Source: Sulfuritalea sp.
Lineage (GTDB): Bacteria; Pseudomonadota; Gammaproteobacteria; Burkholderiales; Rhodocyclaceae
Direction of reading: 5' to 3'
Length of the DNA stretch: 64,000 nt
Assembly: GCA_030247575.1 (NCBI GenBank)
Contig: JAOTRV010000002.1
Coordinates: forward strand, 185,973-249,972
Part shown: piece by piece, positions 60,499-64,000 of the stretch
How positions within the stretch are numbered: position 1 is the stretch's first letter
Layout: each line of letters begins with the position of its first letter
Program-made: the position numbers and the translations under genes
Notes under the pieces: generated by a model
Seen by the model: only the letters and a program-made list of their open reading frames with translations
Databases searched by the model: none
Told to the model about the DNA's origin: nothing

Positions 60499-60798
60499 TC
60501 AGCCGCGGCTGGCTTCGGCATGCAGCTTCAGCCCCAGCGCCCCGATGACCTTGAGGATAGTGTCGAAGCCCGGACTGCGTTCGCCGGAAAGCGCTTTGTA
60601 AAGGCTTTCGCGCGACAGGCCGGCATCCCGTGCGACCTGCGACATGCCCTTGGCACGAGCAATGTCGCCGAGCGCCTTGGCAATGAACGCAGCATCCCCG
60701 TCGGCTTCTTCAAAGCAGGCTTCAAGATAAGCGGCCATTTCCTCAGGGGTTCTGAGATGCTCGGCAACGTCGTAGCGAGTGGTCACGGTCTTGCCCAT
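60499..60798 (-). CDS. HigA-like antitoxin (addiction module antidote)
   Basis: A 99-residue antitoxin with a C-terminal Xre-type helix-turn-helix (KGMSQVARDAGLSRESLYKALSG, then a core of FDTILKVIGALGLKL) and an N-terminal toxin-binding part. Follows its toxin with a 5-bp gap, the HigBA order. Confidence 0.9.
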   Translation of the reverse strand: MGKTVTTRYDVAEHLRTPEEMAAYLEACFEEADGDAAFIAKALGDIARAKGMSQVARDAGLSRESLYKALSGERSPGFDTILKVIGALGLKLHAEASRG

Positions 60799-60803
60799 GG
60801 CGC

Positions 60804-61100
60804 TTACTCCGAAAAATTTCGTGCGAGGCGCAGAGCCGTCTTGATGTCCCTGGCCTGGGTGTTCTTGTCGCCACCGGCCAGCAGAATGATCAGCTCCCGC
60901 CCGCGCTTCCTGAAATACACCCGATAACCGGGACCGTAGTTGATTCGCAATTCCGAGACACCCTCACCAACCGGCTCGACGTCTCCGGGGTTTCCGGCAA
61001 CGAGCCGCTCGATTCTTGCCTGGACGCGTGCTCTCGCTTGGAGATCGCCAAGACCGTCGAGCCATCGCGCGAAGAGCCCGGTCTTGCGAACTTCAATCAC
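60804..61100 (-). CDS. HigB-like toxin (RelE/ParE superfamily)
   Basis: A 98-residue addiction-module killer of the RelE/ParE fold ([47 protein letters not shown]). Members usually cleave mRNA on the ribosome. It starts with GTG 61100, which overlaps the integrase stop by four bases (GTGA). Confidence 0.9.
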   Translation of the reverse strand: MIEVRKTGLFARWLDGLGDLQARARVQARIERLVAGNPGDVEPVGEGVSELRINYGPGYRVYFRKRGRELIILLAGGDKNTQARDIKTALRLARNFSE

Positions 61101-62128
61101 GAAGCAACTGTAGCCGCTTGGCTACATCCTGTCAATGCCATGCGGTCGATGGGACTGACCACTCCCCGCCCACCCTTGTTCAGCACGTGAGTGTAGATCA
61201 TCGTCGTCGACACATCGGAATGCCCGAGCAGTTCCTGCACCGTGCGGATGTCGTAGCCGCCCTCCAGCAGATGGGTCGCGAAACTGTGGCGCAGGGTGTG
61301 CGGCGTGGCCGGCTTGACGACCCCGGCATCGCGCACCGCCTGTTTCATCGCCCGCTGCACCGCCTGGTCCTGCAAATGGTGGCGACGAATGCAGCCATCA
61401 CGCGGATCGGTCGATAGCGCTCCGGAGGGAAACACGAACTGCCAGCGCCATTCGCGTCCGGCCCGCGGATATTTGCGCGAGAGCGCATACGGCAGGAACA
61501 CCTCGCCGCCGCCATCGGCGACATCCCGTTCATGCAGCGCCCGCACTTTCGACAGATGCTCCTCCAGCGGCTTCGACAGCGATTCCGGCAGCATGGTGAC
61601 GCGATCCTTGAAGCCCTTGCCGTCGCGCACCAGAATCTCGCCACGGGCAAATTCGATATCCTTCACCCGCAAGCGCAGGCACTCCATGAGCCGCAACCCG
61701 GTGCCATACAACAGGCTGGCGATCAGCCAGTGCGTACCCGAAAGACGCGACAACACGGCGTGGATTTCGTCGCGAGTCAGGACCACCGGCAAGCGCCGGG
61801 GCGCCTTTGCCTGCTCCACGTTGTCGAGCCAGGGCAGTTCGTTGCCAAGCACCTCGCGATAGAGGAACAGCAAGGCACTCTTCGCCTGATTCTGCGTCGA
61901 CGCCGCGACCCTGCCGACCACCGCCAGATGCGTCAGAAAGGCCTCGACCTCGGCGGCGCCGAGATCCCGCGGATGGCGCTTGCCAAAATGCCGGATAAAT
62001 CGTTTAATCCAATCGACGTATGTCTGCTCGGTGCGCAAGCTGTAGTGCTTGAGGCGAATCTTGCCCCTGACTTGATCCAGCAGACGAGGTGTCGCAGCAG
62101 TTTCGGAATGCGCCGGTATGGAGTTCAT
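61097..62128 (-). CDS. intI: Integron integrase
   Basis: A 343-residue tyrosine recombinase of the integron class. All five catalytic residues are present: Arg146 (GTGLRLME), His277 and Arg280 (PHTLRHSF), His303 (LLGHSDV) and the nucleophile Tyr312 (MIYTHV). The integron-specific insertion is at about 215-234 ([16 protein letters not shown]). The C-terminus carries an odd ten-residue tail (CSQAATVAS) formed from the toxin-antitoxin operator. The promoter has an SOS box; the neighbouring attI and a cassette on the opposite strand complete an integron head. Confidence 0.95.
   Translation of the reverse strand: MNSIPAHSETAATPRLLDQVRGKIRLKHYSLRTEQTYVDWIKRFIRHFGKRHPRDLGAAEVEAFLTHLAVVGRVAASTQNQAKSALLFLYREVLGNELPWLDNVEQAKAPRRLPVVLTRDEIHAVLSRLSGTHWLIASLLYGTGLRLMECLRLRVKDIEFARGEILVRDGKGFKDRVTMLPESLSKPLEEHLSKVRALHERDVADGGGEVFLPYALSRKYPRAGREWRWQFVFPSGALSTDPRDGCIRRHHLQDQAVQRAMKQAVRDAGVVKPATPHTLRHSFATHLLEGGYDIRTVQELLGHSDVSTTMIYTHVLNKGGRGVVSPIDRMALTGCSQAATVAS
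61109..61126 (-). promoter_or_regulatory. Candidate operator of the HigBA-like module inside the intI 3' end
   Basis: TGTAGCC-GCTT-GGCTACA is a perfect 7-bp inverted repeat ending 9 bp before the toxin start. Palindromes of this kind precede HigBA-type modules. It lies within the last codons of the integrase gene. Confidence 0.7.
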
Positions 62129-62159
62129 TTTTTAGGCCCCACTAAAAATGTCCAAGTCA

Positions 62160-62173
62160 CTGATGAATATCAG
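62160..62173 (-). promoter_or_regulatory. Inverted repeat in the intI leader
   Basis: CTGAT-GAAT-ATCAG, a perfect 5-bp repeat between the SOS box and the intI start. It might be a second operator or a leader stem. Confidence 0.35.
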
Positions 62174-62186
62174 CTTAGCACATCAC

Positions 62187-62202
62187 CTGTTTTTTTATAC
62201 AG
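62187..62202 (-). promoter_or_regulatory. LexA (SOS) box in the intI promoter
   Basis: Read on the minus strand, CTGTATAAAAAAACAG is a full CTGT-N8-ACAG SOS box with the AT-rich centre of strong LexA sites. It is 59-74 bases upstream of the integrase ATG, the position of LexA boxes in known integron integrase promoters. It implies that intI is induced by DNA damage. Confidence 0.85.
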
Positions 62203-62270
62203 CCTACTTGATGGATAATTTTCCATCTTGTAGGCGGCGGACTTAACGTTAGAGGTTTTGCTCATCATCC
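62203..62270 (+). other. Candidate attI recombination site
   Basis: The region on the integrase's upstream side contains a short hairpin (GATGGA-TAATTT-TCCATC) and then GCGGACTTAACGTTAGAG, with a GTTAGAG core at 62248-62254 close to the GTTRRRY consensus; crossover would fall after its first G. The first cassette-like gene starts 17 bp further on. Position and core fit attI; the last base deviates from the consensus. Confidence 0.6.
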
Positions 62271-62573
62271 ATGTGGCAAGTAATTCTGTTTGACTGTGAC
62301 AACGACGAAGACTTGGATCGTCTGCTTCGGAGCCTGTCTTCGTTTGCAACTTTGCGAGAGGGAACGGCTTGGTACTTTTACTCGCAACTCCCAGGGCAAC
62401 CCGAATTTGAGTTTGATTGTGAGCTCATCACAGGGGGCTTAATCACGAGCCGAAAGGGCGAGTACTTCCTGTTCCTCGGCCATTTCATTGATGCACTTAC
62501 TTCGCGGTTCGGCACACTAGAGATTGGCAAAGATGGCGCGCTTCCAGCACTGAGCGGTCGGGAACATAGGTAA
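62271..62573 (+). CDS. First-cassette ORF of unknown function, 3' end cut by IS element
   Basis: A 100-residue reading frame starting MWQVILFDCDNDEDLDRLL, in the orientation and position of a first integron cassette gene, with visibly lower GC and different codon use from the chromosome around it. No family is recognised. Its last codons and stop (62564-62573) lie in the terminal repeat of the IS481 element, so the native C-terminus and the cassette's attC have been lost or moved beyond the window. Confidence 0.65.
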   Translation: MWQVILFDCDNDEDLDRLLRSLSSFATLREGTAWYFYSQLPGQPEFEFDCELITGGLITSRKGEYFLFLGHFIDALTSRFGTLEIGKDGALPALSGREHR

Positions 62574-62600
62574 CACATTCGTCCGGGGACATGGGTTACA
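62564..62600 (+). repeat. Left terminal inverted repeat of the IS481 element
   Basis: ACATAGGTAACA plus a diverged copy (ACATGGGTTACA) after GGGG. It supplies the stop codon of the interrupted cassette ORF. Confidence 0.8.
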
Positions 62601-62647
62601 CATTTTTGCTGCTAAACCCGCATTCCCTGATAGCGACAAGGAAGTGG

Positions 62648-62708
62648 CAATTCCCGGCGAGGGAAGCCGGCGAAGCGTAGCGTAGCCGGGTTCCCTCGCC
62701 GGGAATTG
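62648..62708. repeat. Long perfect hairpin inside the IS element
   Basis: An 18-bp perfect arm (CAATTCCCGGCGAGGGAA) pairs with its complement, and after one mismatch five more pairs close a 13-base loop. It lies between the transposase stop and the left end. It has no integron-type core boxes. Confidence 0.8.
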
Positions 62709-62737
62709 TAATCAGTGCATCGCTGGCGAGCATGGCA

Positions 62738-63913
62738 TCAACCCTTTCGTTTGAGTCGACCGTATTCGTCTTCGATACGCATGTGCCGTTCCAGCAGGCG
62801 ACCGAGCTTGAGCGGGCCGAAATACACGTTCCATACCCCATCGTCGATTTCCTCCAGGCCGACGTATTCGCCAATGCACGTACTGGAAACGTTTACCCAG
62901 CCCTTGTTCCAGCGAATCCCGCCGTTGCCGCTCACGTAGCGGACCTCGAAGCGGTCGGGATACTCCAGCGGCGGCAATCGATCAGGCATCTCGCGTCGGG
63001 AAGGCACATAGATCGATGCCGGGGTGGCCATGTCCAGGGCCTCGTGCGGTCGCTCTTCGTTGAACTCCTTCTGGAAGCGATTGAACTTCCGTTGCTGCGT
63101 TCTTCGGTTGGCCGCGGGTGGCCGCGTCGTTTCCGCTTTCAAGGTCCGATGCATGCGTTCGTGCCGGCCATTCTGCTGCGGTTTGCCCGGCTCGATCAGG
63201 TCGGGCAGGATGCCCAGCCGCACCCACCAGGCCGACAGCGTCGACAGGCGCGCCAGGGTCGTCGTGGCAAAGGGCACACCGTTGTCGCTGCGGATCCGCT
63301 GCGGCAGTCCGTACTCCTTGAACAGCCGGGTGAATACCGGCTTGGCTTCGACGGCGCTGGTGGTGAGCAGTCCCTGGCAGCCGAGCAGGTAACGGCTGTA
63401 GCCATCGGTAACGGTGAGGGGATAGCAGTAAATGCCATCGCCGGTCTTGAACTGACCTTTGAAGTCGGCGCACCAGATGTCGTTGGGTGCCAGCATTTGG
63501 GCCATGGGCTTGCCGGGATGCCCGATCACCCGGCGCCGCCGCTTCTTCGGCACCAGGCCATGCCGACTCAAAATCTCGCATACGGTCGAGCGGCCCGGCA
63601 ATAACCACTCGGGATGCTTCTTCTCGACGATGGCCAGTAGCTTCTTGGCACCCCAGGTCGGGTGGTGCTGCCGACATTGGATCAGGGCTTCCACCATCTC
63701 GCTCGCGGTATGGTTGGGATGGTGATCGGGACGTCGTGATCGATCCTCCAATCCTTGCGGGCCATGCTCGACATAGCGCCCGATCCATTTGTAGCCGGTC
63801 TTGCGACTGATGCCATACAACTGGCACAACTCGGTCATGTCCAAACTTTGCCGCAGGTAGTCGGCAATGAACTGCATCTTCTGGTCCATAGGTTTAGTTT
63901 CACTCCAGGGCAT
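62738..63913 (-). CDS. IS481-family transposase
   Basis: A 391-residue DDE transposase. The N-terminal helix-turn-helix (MTELCQLYGISRKTGYKWIGRY) leads to the rve catalytic core with Asp150 (WCADFKG), Asp210 (RSDNGVPF) and Glu252 (NGRHERMHRTLK). ATG 63913 has AAGGAGG at a good distance; the frame is open a little further to a GTG at 63934. The gene looks intact, so the element may be active. Confidence 0.93.
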   Translation of the reverse strand: MPWSETKPMDQKMQFIADYLRQSLDMTELCQLYGISRKTGYKWIGRYVEHGPQGLEDRSRRPDHHPNHTASEMVEALIQCRQHHPTWGAKKLLAIVEKKHPEWLLPGRSTVCEILSRHGLVPKKRRRRVIGHPGKPMAQMLAPNDIWCADFKGQFKTGDGIYCYPLTVTDGYSRYLLGCQGLLTTSAVEAKPVFTRLFKEYGLPQRIRSDNGVPFATTTLARLSTLSAWWVRLGILPDLIEPGKPQQNGRHERMHRTLKAETTRPPAANRRTQQRKFNRFQKEFNEERPHEALDMATPASIYVPSRREMPDRLPPLEYPDRFEVRYVSGNGGIRWNKGWVNVSSTCIGEYVGLEEIDDGVWNVYFGPLKLGRLLERHMRIEDEYGRLKRKG

Positions 63914-63949
63914 CGGGCGCCTCCTTTCTGGCACCCATTGTGGATAAAC

Positions 63950-63986
63950 TGTTACCTATGTCCCCAGACTATTCTGTTACCTATGT
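63950..63986 (-). repeat. Right terminal inverted repeat of the IS481 element
   Basis: On the minus strand, ACATAGGTAACA (63986-63975) and a second exact copy (63961-63950) lie 25 bp apart, mirroring the left end. Confidence 0.8.
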
Positions 63987-64000
63987 GGCTGGACCGTACC

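Larger units (their letters stand above)
62564..63986 (-). mobile_element. IS481-family insertion sequence
   Basis: About 1.42 kb. Each end carries two 12-bp repeats 25 bp apart: ACATAGGTAACA at 62564-62575 with a variant at 62589-62600, and, inverted, at 63975-63986 and 63950-63961, with a shared GGGGACAT between them. One transposase gene fills the inside. No clear target duplication can be read, partly because only 14 bases remain to the right. It is inserted into the first cassette. Confidence 0.85.

Noticed and set aside
62648-62708. Hairpin as an attC site of the integron
   Set aside because: It lacks the RYYYAAC and GTTRRRY core boxes and the bulged bases; it lies within the IS element.

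Overview
The window is about 64 kb of dense, high-GC DNA from a betaproteobacterial chromosome. Three things point to this: the gene order lptB-rpoN-hpf-ptsN-hprK, a RibB protein with a degenerate GTP-cyclohydrolase half, and hcrCAB genes for 4-hydroxybenzoyl-CoA reductase. The hcr genes suggest an anaerobic or denitrifying degrader of aromatic compounds (Rhodocyclales/Sterolibacteriaceae-like); this placement is inferred from gene content, not from a search.

Layout. 1-20.7 kb is a surface and exopolysaccharide accessory region. It has two divergent CapK/PaaK-type ligases, a Tat-exported dienelactone hydrolase, an AhpD-like protein, APS kinase, a sulfotransferase, and a two-partner secretion operon (tpsB, an 8.3-kb tpsA with a huge Gly-rich block, and a FecR-domain gene). 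It ends with a 926-residue repetitive coiled-coil membrane protein. 20.8-33.3 kb is housekeeping: cutA-dsbD, ribE-ribBX-ribH-nusB-thiL-pgpA-pncC, recA-recX, then lptB-rpoN-hpf-ptsN-hprK. 33.3-43.8 kb carries a PsiF-like protein, a PadR regulator, fadH, a ModE-like regulator with a divergent tungstate-type ABC transporter (tupBCA), and the hcrCAB operon. 43.8-60.4 kb has two ABC-F proteins, a VapBC-type module inside an acyltransferase/ABC-F operon, PPK2, a PaiB-like protein, MidA, a MliC-like lipoprotein, a Gcr-family membrane protein, a LysR regulator, an MFS transporter, a thioesterase and AmpG.

60.5-64 kb is the most striking part: a chromosomal integron head. It has an integron integrase with all catalytic residues, a LexA-type SOS box in its promoter, a candidate attI core, and one cassette-like ORF that an IS481-family element cuts short. 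A HigBA-like toxin-antitoxin pair sits directly on the 3' end of the integrase. Its apparent palindromic operator makes up part of the last integrase codons.

Links between genes. APS kinase can make the PAPS that the adjacent sulfotransferase needs; possible acceptors are the exopolysaccharide or the Tyr/Gly-rich TpsA. The Tup transporter and its regulator face a molybdenum hydroxylase-family enzyme. RpoN encoded here may read a sigma-54-like element in front of one CapK-like gene. No rRNA, tRNA or CRISPR array was seen.
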